A stretch of 52,840 nt of DNA from Bacteroidia bacterium. Lineage in GTDB: Bacteria; Bacteroidota; Bacteroidia; Chitinophagales; Saprospiraceae. The notes under the pieces were generated by a model. That model did not search any database. It was not told the DNA's origin and saw nothing but the letters and a program-made list of their open reading frames with translations. A program made the translations under genes and the position numbers. Shown piece after piece: positions 29,558 to 40,006 of this stretch. The stretch's first letter is position 1, and each line of letters starts with the position of its first letter. The stretch covers positions 1-52,840 of the forward strand of contig JAHHJQ010000390.1 in assembly GCA_018680005.1 (NCBI GenBank), in the 5' to 3' direction.

Positions 29558-30778
29558 TTAATGTTCTGACCATTCTACACTTTCCAGGTCAACTCCATCC
29601 TTGTACATCTCCCATATAGGACTTAAGTCTCTCATATGGTTTACCCCTTTCTTCATAGCTTCTATGGCATAATCTACTTCTTCTTCAGTCGAAAACCTTC
29701 CAAGACTAAATCTAATAGAGCTATGTGCAAGGTCATCGCCAAGTCCAAGCGCCATCAGAACGTATGAAGGTTCTAAAGAAGCTGATGTACACGCAGACCC
29801 CGATGATACTGCAATTTCCTGGTTAAATGTCATCATCAGCCCTTCACCTTCCACATGTTTGAAAGACAAATTCGTTACGTTCGGCATTCTATGTTCGGTC
29901 GAACCATTGATATATACCTCTTCTAATGATTCTACCAATGCTGATTCCAATTTATCTCTTAGGCGACTCAAGCGTTTCATGTCCTGTGCCATTTCCTTTT
30001 TTGCTATTGCTGCAGCTTTCCCAAATCCAACGATACCAGGAACATTGAGTGTGCCAGAGCGCATACCTCTTTCATGTCCTCCACCATCCATCTGAGCTGT
30101 AACTTTAACTCTCGGATTTTTTCGATTGACAAACAATGCCCCAACTCCCTTAGGGCCATACATTTTGTGCGCAGTGAAAGCCATTAAATGAACACCAACA
30201 GCCTTCGGATCAACTGGGATTTTTCCGACCGCCTGTGTTGCATCACTCATAAAGAGCACACCATGTTTGGCACAGATATCACCAATCTCTTTCATGGGTT
30301 GAATTACACCAGTCTCGTTATTGGCCCACATTACAGATATGAGAATTGTCTTGTCTGTTATCGCGTTTTCTAATGCGTTCAGATCGACAATCCCATCTCT
30401 TTTGACAGACAGGTACGTCACTTGACCTCCCATCTTTTCAATCTTCTTGCATGAATCTAAAACAGCCTTATGTTCTGTATCCAGGGTGATAATATGATTT
30501 CCCTTACGGGAATACATTTCAAATACACCCTTTAGAGCTAAATTATCAGCCTCGGTGGCACCCGATGTGAAAATTATTTCCTTGGTATCGACATTGATTA
30601 AATCAGCAACCTGTTCCCTTGCAAAATCTACACCTTCCTCTGCTACCCATCCAAAAGGATGATTTCTGCTTGCAGCATTACCAGGCTTGTCATAAAAATA
30701 GGGTAACATGGCTTCAACAACCCGTGGATCACAGGGGGTCGTCGAGTTATTGTCAAGATATATATGTCTTAAACTCAT
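29558..30778 (-). CDS. iscS: Cysteine desulfurase IscS
   Basis: [68 protein letters not shown]. Confidence 0.97.
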   Translation of the reverse strand: MSLRHIYLDNNSTTPCDPRVVEAMLPYFYDKPGNAASRNHPFGWVAEEGVDFAREQVADLINVDTKEIIFTSGATEADNLALKGVFEMYSRKGNHIITLDTEHKAVLDSCKKIEKMGGQVTYLSVKRDGIVDLNALENAITDKTILISVMWANNETGVIQPMKEIGDICAKHGVLFMSDATQAVGKIPVDPKAVGVHLMAFTAHKMYGPKGVGALFVNRKNPRVKVTAQMDGGGHERGMRSGTLNVPGIVGFGKAAAIAKKEMAQDMKRLSRLRDKLESALVESLEEVYINGSTEHRMPNVTNLSFKHVEGEGLMMTFNQEIAVSSGSACTSASLEPSYVLMALGLGDDLAHSSIRFSLGRFSTEEEVDYAIEAMKKGVNHMRDLSPIWEMYKDGVDLESVEWSEH

Positions 30779-30819
30779 TTCGTTTTGGATTGTCTTTTAA
30801 CTCCGGTTTAGCGGAAACA

Positions 30820-30827
30820 CAAAGATA
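30820..30827 (-). promoter_or_regulatory. Bacteroidota -7 box TATCTTTG for the isc operon
   Basis: CAAAGATA on + strand, 42 bp upstream of the iscS ATG. Confidence 0.45.
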
Positions 30828-30952
30828 ACACAATAGTTATATAAAAGTTTTTGCTCTGCTTACTATAAAATCCATAACAAATCACATAAATAATTGAGTG
30901 CCGAAAAGGAATAAGATGTGTACCTTGGAAACCTGATTAATGGTTATGACAA

Positions 30953-32026
30953 ATGTCCAAGTCTGATCAAAATTTGACATTCGCAGAATTTGAGATTCAG
31001 AGTAAAAGCTACTGGACCAAGCTTGCAATAAAAGCGCTAAAAGGCCAGTCGCAGGATACTCTAACCTGGAAAGTGGATGATCACCTGGAAATGGACCCGA
31101 TTAACACACTTGACGAGCAAATTTCGAAGAATACACCTCTTATATACAAGGATAATGACAATAACTGGCTAATCGGGGAGGATTTTGATAACCAGGAAGC
31201 AGCTCAAACGAATCTTCTTCTGGTACAGGCATTAGAAAATGGGCTCGATTCACCGCTCATCAACAATGCTTCAGAAATTGACATACTTCTCAAAAATATT
31301 CGCGTTGATTATATCCAGCCCTTTTTTCGAGAGGTATCAGATTCTTTTATTTTAAACTTTACAAAATTCATTAAGGCCCAAAACATTGATCCCAATTTGT
31401 GTAAAGGCGGGATAATGATCGTTAATAATGATGTGTCTGAAATAAATCCTGTATCGCTTCAACAGATTAAAGCAATTAGTATTTCTCTACCAAAGTATTT
31501 TTTTGCAAGTGTAGAATTCCTTATCGACCCTTCTGATATCGGACAGAGTTTGGCACATGGCATCAAGAATATCACTGACCTCTTAAAGCTTTTACGGAAG
31601 CATAACATAGAACCTAAAATTGTCTTGAGAGTAGAACTAGATGATGATTTCTTAAAAAATATTGCAGTTCTAAGATCCATCAACATTCAACTCCAAAGCA
31701 TTTGTAAGCAATTCGAAATTGATCGAAAAAACATCCTGTTGGATGTGTATATCCACCAGATTGCAACTGATATTCAAATGGCTCTGATAGGAGCCACTTC
31801 CAAAGCATTGTCGGCGATATTTGGAGGAGTGGATCGTATGACTATCGGATGTGAAGCACTTCAAGTAAGTCTTGAGGAAGAGCTTACCAGAAGAGTAGCC
31901 CGTAATATTCATCATATCCTAAAGATGGAATGTGTACTCCATGAAACCGTTGATCCTCTTCAGGGAAGTTACACAATAGAAGCTTTAACAAATCAAATCA
32001 CAAATAGAACCAATTACCTATTATGA
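30953..32026 (+). CDS. Methylmalonyl-CoA mutase small-subunit-like protein, shortened (357 aa)
   Basis: SYWTKLAIKALKGQSQDTLTWKVDDHLEMDPI, GGVDRMTIGCEA, ARNIHHILKMECVLHETVDPLQGSYTIEALTNQI; no B12-binding domain. Confidence 0.85.
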   Translation: MSKSDQNLTFAEFEIQSKSYWTKLAIKALKGQSQDTLTWKVDDHLEMDPINTLDEQISKNTPLIYKDNDNNWLIGEDFDNQEAAQTNLLLVQALENGLDSPLINNASEIDILLKNIRVDYIQPFFREVSDSFILNFTKFIKAQNIDPNLCKGGIMIVNNDVSEINPVSLQQIKAISISLPKYFFASVEFLIDPSDIGQSLAHGIKNITDLLKLLRKHNIEPKIVLRVELDDDFLKNIAVLRSINIQLQSICKQFEIDRKNILLDVYIHQIATDIQMALIGATSKALSAIFGGVDRMTIGCEALQVSLEEELTRRVARNIHHILKMECVLHETVDPLQGSYTIEALTNQITNRTNYLL

Positions 32027-32039
32027 AAATTCTAAAAAG

Positions 32040-32114
32040 GGGGCTCCGGCGAAATAGAAGTGCGTCAATAATCACTGAATGAGTAAATTATTCATATCAA
32101 TTTGCCAAAGCCCC
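32040..32114. repeat. Nested inverted repeat just after the mutA-like stop codon
   Basis: GGGGCT-cc-GGCGAA ... TTTGCC-aa-AGCCCC with inner TGAATGA/TCATATCA. Confidence 0.6.
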
Positions 32115-32345
32115 GACTCAAAGTGAAAGCTGTTAATGATTAATTCGCTGAAAAGTTAAAACGTCTGTTTGTTAAAAAGTTTTAATAAAGTTGTGGTATA
32201 AATCTTTAACAATAATTGGTGGTAATGCATGAAATAATTTCAACACTGTATTTCATAAATGCTTGATAAACAACAATTTACGTAATTCTTAAAAAGAAAT
32301 TCTTAAAATTGTTAAAAAGAATAACATCAACTCACTAAGGAAAAC

Positions 32346-33350
32346 ATGGCTGCACTTCCATCCCTTCTAAATATTTCCACTCTAACAATTGCTGAATCTA
32401 TAGAGCAAGGGGATAGGGTTATGTTGGGAAGAGCAATTACCTTGGTAGAGAGTAAGAATCCTGATCATATTGCAAAAGCCGATCTGCTACTTTCGCATAT
32501 AATTAAATCCGGCTCCGGAAGTGCTCTTCGTATTGCCATAAGTGGCGCTCCTGGAGTAGGGAAAAGTACTTTTATTGATTCGCTAGGAATACAAATCATA
32601 AATGAAGGACTGAAAGTCGCAGTGCTCTCAGTAGATCCTTCCAGTGATATCAACAAAGGAAGTATCCTTGGGGATAAAACAAGAATGGAAAAACTATCTG
32701 TTCATGCTGATGCATTTATCCGTCCAAGTCCGGCTGGTAACTTTCTGGGTGGAATAGCATGGAGAACCAGGGAAGCAATGGTTTTATTGGAAGCCGCAGG
32801 ATATGATATCATATTTGTTGAAACTGTCGGTGTTGGTCAGTCTGAACACAAGGTCAAGGAGATGGTAGATTGTTTTGTTCTTTTGTTACTTCCTGGCGGT
32901 GGTGATGAACTTCAAGGCATGAAAAAAGGAATTGTAGAAATGGCCGACATCCTTAGTATTCATAAATGTGATGGAGATCAAATTCAACTTGCCCGGCAGA
33001 CACAAAAGGAATATCAGCAAGCACTTCATCTGTCACCTAAAAAAAAGATAAACAATTGGCAAGCAGAAGTTATCACGACAAGCAGCATCACTGGTGAAGG
33101 GATAGATCAATTATGGAAAACCATCCAAATCTATCAAGATCAAATGGTGGCCAATGGATTTTTTGAACAAAATCGCCTTAACCAAAACGAGAGTTGGTTC
33201 AATGAAAGAATTGCTTTGGGGATCCAGGAATATGTTAGATCAGCCTCTGGGAAATCTGCAATAGCTAAAATCAAAGAAAACTTGAGACGTCAAAAGACAG
33301 ATCCCATTGCAGCATCAAACCTCGCACTTCAAGAGATTCTAGATAGATAG
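32346..33350 (+). CDS. meaB: Methylmalonyl-CoA mutase-associated GTPase MeaB
   Basis: ISGAPGVGKSTFIDSLG Walker A, VLSVDPSSDINKGSILGDKTRMEKLS, FVETVGVGQSEHKV. Confidence 0.95.
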   Translation: MAALPSLLNISTLTIAESIEQGDRVMLGRAITLVESKNPDHIAKADLLLSHIIKSGSGSALRIAISGAPGVGKSTFIDSLGIQIINEGLKVAVLSVDPSSDINKGSILGDKTRMEKLSVHADAFIRPSPAGNFLGGIAWRTREAMVLLEAAGYDIIFVETVGVGQSEHKVKEMVDCFVLLLLPGGGDELQGMKKGIVEMADILSIHKCDGDQIQLARQTQKEYQQALHLSPKKKINNWQAEVITTSSITGEGIDQLWKTIQIYQDQMVANGFFEQNRLNQNESWFNERIALGIQEYVRSASGKSAIAKIKENLRRQKTDPIAASNLALQEILDR

Positions 33351-33466
33351 AACATACTTAAAATGAAATATGGCATTCGTATCACAACAATTCGAAGCTT
33401 TCACATCATGTTCTGTGATTGCTTAACTTTGCTCGCTTAATTTTAAAAACCGTGGATATCGAACAT

Positions 33467-35842
33467 ATGAGTTATAACACAGTAGAATTTGCACCCTTAG
33501 AAAATCATCCTGGCCATCTAGTTCATTATACATGGCAGGACAATATACTTGAATGTGTTGGCGATAATGACGCAAGCGTTAGGATCTATGTCATAGATGA
33601 CGCTATCATGCGTGTTAGATATTCCACAGAAGGATATTTTGAAAGAGACTTTTCATACGCAATTGATTCAAATTTTTCTGGAAATATAACTGATCTTCAC
33701 CTTGAAGATTTTACTGATCACCTGGTCATCAAAACTCCCAAGGTTCATTGCAGAGTATCCAAAGAAAGACTGACATTAAAATTTACTGATCCGTCAGGTA
33801 AGATCATAAGTCAAGACGAAAAAGGTTTTCATTGGGAAAAGAATGAAACTTATGGCGGAGAAATAGTAAAGATGAGCCGGGTTCTTCAAACTGCAGAAGC
33901 ATTTTATGGTCTTGGTGACAAACCCATGAATCTAAATCTCCGAGGTAAACGTGTTGTCAATTGGGGTACCGATGAATATGGTTATCATAGAGACACAGAT
34001 CCGATTTACAAGAATATCCCTGTGTTCTATGGCGTCCATCATGGCATGTCTTATGGAATATTCTTTGACAATACTTTTAAATCATATTTTGATTTTGCTA
34101 GTGAAAGACAGACGGTGTCTTCATTTTGGGCTAATGGTGGAGAGATGAATTACTACTTCTTTGCCGGACCTGATATGCTGGATGTATGTACCAACTATAC
34201 TTTGCTAACAGGAACGCCAGAAATGCCACCACTGTGGGCTCTGGGATACCAACAATGTAAATGGAGCTACTATCCAGAATCTCAGGTCAGAGAGATCTGC
34301 AATAAACTGAGGGAATACGAAATTCCATGTGATGCCATATATCTCGACATCGATTATATGGATGGATTTAGATGTTTTACCTGGGATTTAGAAAAATTCC
34401 CTGATCCGAAGGGTATGGTTGCTGATCTGAAAGCCCAGGGTTTTAAGACAATGGTCATTATAGATCCTGGAATAAAAAAGGACAAAGACTACTGGGTCTA
34501 CAAAGAAGGTTTAAAAGGCAACCATTTCTGTAGACGTGCAGATGGTCCCTTTGTCAATGGTAAAGTGTGGCCCGGAGAATGTTATTTTCCTGACTTTACT
34601 AATCCTGAAGTTCGTGAATGGTGGGCCACCCTTTATGAAGAACTTATAGGAAACATCGGTGTGGCGGGCGTATGGAATGATATGAACGAGCCCGCATTGT
34701 TCGAAGTTCCTTCCAAGACCTTTCCTTTAGATGTCAGACACAACTTCGATGGTGAACCCTGCAGTCATCGCAAAGCGCATAATATTTATGGAATGCAAAT
34801 GGCCCGGGCCACATATGAAGGTGTCAAAAGATTTGCAGGTAATAATCGATCGCTGGTAATTACAAGGTCTGGATACTCAGGGCTTCAGCGATACTCTAGT
34901 GTTTGGACAGGAGATAACCTGGCAACATGGGAACACCTTGCTTTAGCAAACATACAGGTTCAAAGGTTAAGCGCATGTGGAATTTCATTTTGTGGATCTG
35001 ATGTTGGAGGTTTTATAGATCAACCTAGTGGAGAACTCTTTGTGCGTTGGGTACAATTGGCCGCATTTCACCCATTCTTTAGGACACATTCTTCAGGAGA
35101 TCATGGAGATCAGGAGCCCTGGTCATTTGGGGAAGAAAATATGCTCTTGGCGAAGAAGTTTATTGACCTTAGGTACGAACTGTTGCTGTATATGTATACC
35201 ACATTTTATCAGTATAGTCAATATGGTATTCCTATGGTCAAATCATTGATCATGTTGGATACGCCGGATGATGAGGTGAAAAATCGCATGGACGAGTTCA
35301 TTATAGGTGATCATATTCTCATTTGCCCAATGCTTCAACACGGAATAACAGAACGACATTTATATATCCCTCGAGGCAATTGGTTTGACTATTGGACAGA
35401 CGAGCTTCTAACTGGAAAACATGAATATCGCGTAAAGGCGAATATTGACTCTATGCCTATCTACATACAGGCTGGGGCGGTAATCCCTAAAATTCCTGTA
35501 ATGCAGTTTGTCGGAGAAAAAGAAATATCGCAAATCCAGTTACACATCTATCATGTCAATGGTAAGCAGGAAAGCTCGCTCTTTTTGGATGATCTGGATG
35601 GATATGACTATCAAAAAGGCCAATTTGAGTTGAGCAAATTCATAGTAGAAGGAAATCCGGATAAGTTGATCATTGAGCAAACAAAAGAAGGTCAGTTCAA
35701 GTCCGGACATAATTACTTGATCCATTTACATGGCTGTCCTTTTACTATGGGTAAAATCTTCTTAGATGGTCAAGAAATTCAATATAATACTTCAATTGAA
35801 GTAGACGCTTCATTCCAAAAAATAGAGGTTTTCAGGCGTTAA
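33467..35842 (+). CDS. Glycoside hydrolase family 31 alpha-glucosidase
   Basis: YLDIDYMDGFRCFTWD, GVWNDMNEPALFE nucleophile motif, WTGDNLATWEHL, GSDVGGF; ATG 33467 preferred to TTG 33419. Confidence 0.94.
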   Translation: MSYNTVEFAPLENHPGHLVHYTWQDNILECVGDNDASVRIYVIDDAIMRVRYSTEGYFERDFSYAIDSNFSGNITDLHLEDFTDHLVIKTPKVHCRVSKERLTLKFTDPSGKIISQDEKGFHWEKNETYGGEIVKMSRVLQTAEAFYGLGDKPMNLNLRGKRVVNWGTDEYGYHRDTDPIYKNIPVFYGVHHGMSYGIFFDNTFKSYFDFASERQTVSSFWANGGEMNYYFFAGPDMLDVCTNYTLLTGTPEMPPLWALGYQQCKWSYYPESQVREICNKLREYEIPCDAIYLDIDYMDGFRCFTWDLEKFPDPKGMVADLKAQGFKTMVIIDPGIKKDKDYWVYKEGLKGNHFCRRADGPFVNGKVWPGECYFPDFTNPEVREWWATLYEELIGNIGVAGVWNDMNEPALFEVPSKTFPLDVRHNFDGEPCSHRKAHNIYGMQMARATYEGVKRFAGNNRSLVITRSGYSGLQRYSSVWTGDNLATWEHLALANIQVQRLSACGISFCGSDVGGFIDQPSGELFVRWVQLAAFHPFFRTHSSGDHGDQEPWSFGEENMLLAKKFIDLRYELLLYMYTTFYQYSQYGIPMVKSLIMLDTPDDEVKNRMDEFIIGDHILICPMLQHGITERHLYIPRGNWFDYWTDELLTGKHEYRVKANIDSMPIYIQAGAVIPKIPVMQFVGEKEISQIQLHIYHVNGKQESSLFLDDLDGYDYQKGQFELSKFIVEGNPDKLIIEQTKEGQFKSGHNYLIHLHGCPFTMGKIFLDGQEIQYNTSIEVDASFQKIEVFRR

Positions 35843-35858
35843 TCTATCAGGATAAGAC

Positions 35859-36233
35859 ATGAAACACCTTCTTTGGTTAATGCTATTTGCACTTTTTATA
35901 TATTCTTGTAACAATCAGGAAAGTAAAAAACAAACAATTTCTCAAGATGACTTAGTAGCCATAGTTTGTCAATGTGGTGAAATTTTGATTAGTTACAATG
36001 ACGAATTACAGAAATTGGCTGCGTCAGATGATATGAGTGCCTTATCTGAAAGAATGCAAGAGGGTGATACTAAGTTGAAGGAGACACTGGCTTGTGTCGG
36101 TAGCCAGGTTGATAATTCCCTTGATAAGTCTATTTTTTCAGGTATCACACCAAAGATTCAAGAGCGCTGTTCAATGGATATCAGGATGTCTAATGACCTG
36201 ATTCGCAAGTTAGAAGAAATCATGATTAACTAA
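35859..36233 (+). CDS. Small lipoprotein of unknown function
   Basis: Lipobox ALFIYSC; 124 aa. Confidence 0.65.
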   Translation: MKHLLWLMLFALFIYSCNNQESKKQTISQDDLVAIVCQCGEILISYNDELQKLAASDDMSALSERMQEGDTKLKETLACVGSQVDNSLDKSIFSGITPKIQERCSMDIRMSNDLIRKLEEIMIN

Positions 36234-36238
36234 TCTTA

Positions 36239-36724
36239 ATGCCTCTTCTCCCGTCTGATCATCAAAAGTTTATGTCAATTGCGATATCCATTGCTCAGGC
36301 AGGTATGAGAAGCGGTGCAGGAGGACCTTTTGGCGCCATAGTCGTTAAAGATGGAGAAATTATCGGCCGGGGCCATAATATAGTTCTCGCCCAAAATGAC
36401 CCGACATCCCACGCAGAAATTATTGCGATTAGGGATGCCTGCAGTCATCTGGGACATTTTCAGTTAACGGGTTGCACTATTTATACATCTTGCGAACCGT
36501 GCCCCATGTGCCTGGGAGCAATATATTGGGCCAGACCTGATCGGTTTTTCTATGCATGTACCAGGTCTGATGCCGCGAATATTGGTTTCGATGATCAATT
36601 CATATATCAAGAATTCAATCTGGATCCTATTTCCCGGTCTATCCCTGCAACTCAGATCGGTCAGGAGCAATCATTGAAAGTTTTTGAAGAATGGAAAACG
36701 ATCGATGATAAAACCCTGTACTGA
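36239..36724 (+). CDS. Nucleoside/guanine deaminase (CDA fold)
   Basis: SHAEIIAIRDAC and SCEPCPMCLGAIYWAR zinc motifs. Confidence 0.9.
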   Translation: MPLLPSDHQKFMSIAISIAQAGMRSGAGGPFGAIVVKDGEIIGRGHNIVLAQNDPTSHAEIIAIRDACSHLGHFQLTGCTIYTSCEPCPMCLGAIYWARPDRFFYACTRSDAANIGFDDQFIYQEFNLDPISRSIPATQIGQEQSLKVFEEWKTIDDKTLY

Positions 36725-38404
36725 TTATCTCAAGCTTGCCAATGGTATCTTAGGATCATAGTTACCGGTCAGTATTGGGGATTGTTTTTGTTGTGTATAT
36801 CGACGTACATTCTTATAAACATAGTCATGCGCCTCCTCGATCGTGACGATCTGATTTCGATCATAGTCCGCTTCTCCTTTCAGGGCTTTTATCAAATAGT
36901 GGCTAAAGATACCTGAACGCAACCCATGATCCTCAAGTGAATATTCCTGACTATGCGAAGACATAAATAGCGCAGTCCCCGGCTTGGTCTCTTTGAAAGC
37001 ATTATAGAAATTCAATTGCGGATACTTATCACCTGATTTCACCTCATTCAAGCCACCGGAATAACAGGCATCGGCTATACATATCTTATTCTTTGCTTTG
37101 GATCGATCTAAAGCTGCTACCACATCTCGATACAAGATCAAATTGTTGTATCCATCAAAATCTACGGGTACAAATGCCTGTGCCAGGCCGTGCCCAGAGT
37201 AAAAGAAAAACACGACATCATTTTCATCTGCACGACCAAATATCTCTGTGATGGCTTTATTAATGCTTTTCTTATTTGCCCCGCGATCAATCAGAATTTT
37301 GATCTGTTCATCCGGAACTGCTCCTCCCTCCGGGCTTTTTAGAAATGCATACATGCGATATGCATCATCATCGGTATACCTAAGGGCAGGCATAGTTGTA
37401 TATGATGAAATACCCACTAATACAGCCCAGACCTTTACATCTCCATAAGGTCCTTCTTTTTCTGTAGTACTGGATCGACTATCGCTATAGGCTCTTATAA
37501 GTTTTCCATCCGACCAACGAGCTGAAAGCACACGCCCATCTTGAAAGTACATGATTCCATCTCCGGATTGTGTATGGTGTTTCCATCCACCCTCATATCG
37601 ATTTCCATTGTTGAAATATACCTTTCCCTTACCGTTGGGGAGCCCGTTCACCATTTCTCCGACATATTGAGTGCCGTCCGAAAATGTATAGGCTCCCTCT
37701 CTAACGGAAGAGGATCGGTTTAATTGAGTATGTGTAATCTTGGTTGATGGCGGTTTAGAGGATTGTGTATTCGTTTTCGATTTATTCGGTTTTATGCTTA
37801 CAAAGGGTAAGGATTCAGATTCTTGTGATCCCAAGTATCGTCCGTAGGCCCATTTGCCACTTTTCTTTCTTCCATTAACGGCAGTAAATATTCCGTTGCC
37901 ATGTTTTTTATTTTCTGACCAGTAACCGTTGTAAATGGCTCCGTTCGCATATTTCATAATGCCTTTACCATGAAACTTACCGACGACGAATTTGCCGGTA
38001 TACTTATCTCCATCACTGAAAGTATAGCTACCGTTGCCATTGGCCTTATTGTTTTTCCAGTCCCCCAGATAGTTATCACCATTGGAATAGGAAATCTTGC
38101 CATAACCTTCCATCTTATTAGATCCAAAATCACCATGATAGATATCACCATTGCTGAAATACAATTTGCCTTTGCCGTGTCTCCTTCCATAGAACCATTC
38201 CCCTTCATATCTGGTCCTGGATTTTGAACGATAAATACCATACCCGTGCATCTTACCATTCTTGAACTGTCCTGCATAGACAGCACCACTTTCGAATGCA
38301 TATTGTCCTTTGCCGGAATAGCAATTGCCTTTCTTACATGTTCCTCCAAGAGTAATGATGGAACCGCAAAGCATCAGACAAAAGACCATAATACATTCTT
38401 TCAT
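36725..38404 (-). CDS. Exported MORN-repeat + caspase (peptidase C14) protein
   Basis: Signal peptide; ~9 YxG-x-F/W-x-NGKxHGxG MORN repeats; caspase His in FFFYSGHG and Cys in IADACYSGG. ATG at 38404 gives the cleaner signal peptide; ORF track uses 38422. Confidence 0.92.
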   Translation of the reverse strand: MKECIMVFCLMLCGSIITLGGTCKKGNCYSGKGQYAFESGAVYAGQFKNGKMHGYGIYRSKSRTRYEGEWFYGRRHGKGKLYFSNGDIYHGDFGSNKMEGYGKISYSNGDNYLGDWKNNKANGNGSYTFSDGDKYTGKFVVGKFHGKGIMKYANGAIYNGYWSENKKHGNGIFTAVNGRKKSGKWAYGRYLGSQESESLPFVSIKPNKSKTNTQSSKPPSTKITHTQLNRSSSVREGAYTFSDGTQYVGEMVNGLPNGKGKVYFNNGNRYEGGWKHHTQSGDGIMYFQDGRVLSARWSDGKLIRAYSDSRSSTTEKEGPYGDVKVWAVLVGISSYTTMPALRYTDDDAYRMYAFLKSPEGGAVPDEQIKILIDRGANKKSINKAITEIFGRADENDVVFFFYSGHGLAQAFVPVDFDGYNNLILYRDVVAALDRSKAKNKICIADACYSGGLNEVKSGDKYPQLNFYNAFKETKPGTALFMSSHSQEYSLEDHGLRSGIFSHYLIKALKGEADYDRNQIVTIEEAHDYVYKNVRRYTQQKQSPILTGNYDPKIPLASLR

Positions 38405-38614
38405 AACTCTACTAATTGACAATAACTGTTAAGAAAAAAGTATAGGTTCAGACTATATGATGGGTATTATGATTTTTGAAATGTGAGATAAGAACAATTT
38501 GCCGCTGTCAAATATTGTTGCACCCTTGTTAAAAAAAAACTTTCGGTTATAAGCAGCGAGAAGGATGTATGAATCGTATTGTAATTGTTCGTTCTTCTGA
38601 CGAAAAAGAAAGCA

Positions 38615-38662
38615 GCAGCCCGAATTAAAATTTACTCTCATTACTATTAATTGCTGGGCTGC
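38615..38662 (-). terminator. Probable terminator of kynU
   Basis: GCAGCCC-g-AATTAA ... TTAATT-gct-GGGCTGC; on the minus strand followed by TGCTTTCTTTTT. Confidence 0.65.
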
Positions 38663-38714
38663 CACTAGACTTCAATTATTCCACTTTATTAACTTGGGAA
38701 TCTAATCTGTTATT

Positions 38715-39971
38715 TTACAATATTTCCATCAAAGTTTGATATACTTTGTGGATTTCTTTAAAAGTATTATAAAGCGGCGCCGGACTTAATCTTATTACAT
38801 CCGGTTCGCGCCAGTCGCCAATAATTCCCCGATCTATCAACTTGTCGAATACAACCCGGGCATTTTTCTGAACCACCAGGGATATTTGTGCACCTCTTTC
38901 ATGGGACAACTGAGGAGTAATCACTTTGATTTCTTTCCCCTTAGCTTTTAATGATTCTAATAAGAAATCCAAATAATCATTCATTTGCATTCTTTTAGTC
39001 TCAATAGATTCCATTCCCGCATCTTCGAAAATCTTCAAACTCTCTTGCAAGCCTACAAAATTCAAAATTTGAGGTGTACTCACCTGCCAACCCGAAGCAC
39101 CACTCATGGGAATATGTTCCGGTTTCATTAGAAATCTTGTCTCTTCCTCATGGCCCCACCATCCTTTTAGTCGGAAAGGATTTATGCTGGAAAGATCATC
39201 ATGTATAAATATCGCTCCTGGTCCACCCGGGCCACTATTCAAATACTTATAAGTACACCAGGCTGCAAAGTCGACACCCCATTCGTGCAATTTCATCATT
39301 ACATTGCCAGCCGCGTGTGCTAGATCAAATCCAACAACAATATTATTTGATTTACAGAATTCAACAATTTTCGGAATATTCAGGAATTGCCCAGAATAGT
39401 AGCTGATACCCCCCAATAGTACTAGGGCCAATTCATCTTTATGTATTTGAATACATTCGATGATATGCTCATTTCTGATGATAGCTTCATCAGGATCTGG
39501 GGAAAGGTAAATAATATGCTCTTGGGGGTCTAAACGGTGCCATAAAAGTTGAGAGTTTACGATGTGATGATCAGATGGAAAAGCGTCTTTTTCCATCAAA
39601 ATCTTGGTCCGATTTCCTTCAGGGTGAAAAAAACTGGCCATCAGAAGGTGCAAATTGACTGAAAGGGTATTCATTATTGCGACCTCAGAAGAATTTGCAC
39701 CTACCACTTTTGCCAATGATGCAGCTATCTCTCTGTGCATCGATATCCAGGGAGACTTCCCTTTAAACCATCCTTCGACTCCATCATCCTTCCATTGATC
39801 CAGAATTCTTATAACCGCATCTTTCAAGGATTTGGGTTGTAGTCCCAAAGAGTTTCCACAGAAATAGACGAGTTCTTTACCTCCTTGTTTGGGGATATGA
39901 AACCTCGAGCGATATTCCTCAATCGGATCCCTGCGGTCCAGCTCATCGGCGTAGGTGGAAGTTGTGTTCAA
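38715..39971 (-). CDS. kynU: Kynureninase
   Basis: YFCGNSLGLQPKSL, GFDLAHAAGNVMMKLHEWGVDFAAWCTYKYLNSGPGG PLP-lysine motif, DWREPDVIRLSPAPLYNTF. Confidence 0.95.
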   Translation of the reverse strand: MNTTSTYADELDRRDPIEEYRSRFHIPKQGGKELVYFCGNSLGLQPKSLKDAVIRILDQWKDDGVEGWFKGKSPWISMHREIAASLAKVVGANSSEVAIMNTLSVNLHLLMASFFHPEGNRTKILMEKDAFPSDHHIVNSQLLWHRLDPQEHIIYLSPDPDEAIIRNEHIIECIQIHKDELALVLLGGISYYSGQFLNIPKIVEFCKSNNIVVGFDLAHAAGNVMMKLHEWGVDFAAWCTYKYLNSGPGGPGAIFIHDDLSSINPFRLKGWWGHEEETRFLMKPEHIPMSGASGWQVSTPQILNFVGLQESLKIFEDAGMESIETKRMQMNDYLDFLLESLKAKGKEIKVITPQLSHERGAQISLVVQKNARVVFDKLIDRGIIGDWREPDVIRLSPAPLYNTFKEIHKVYQTLMEIL

Positions 39972-40006
39972 TTTTTATGGTTGAGATTATCGAATTGGTG
40001 TTATTG

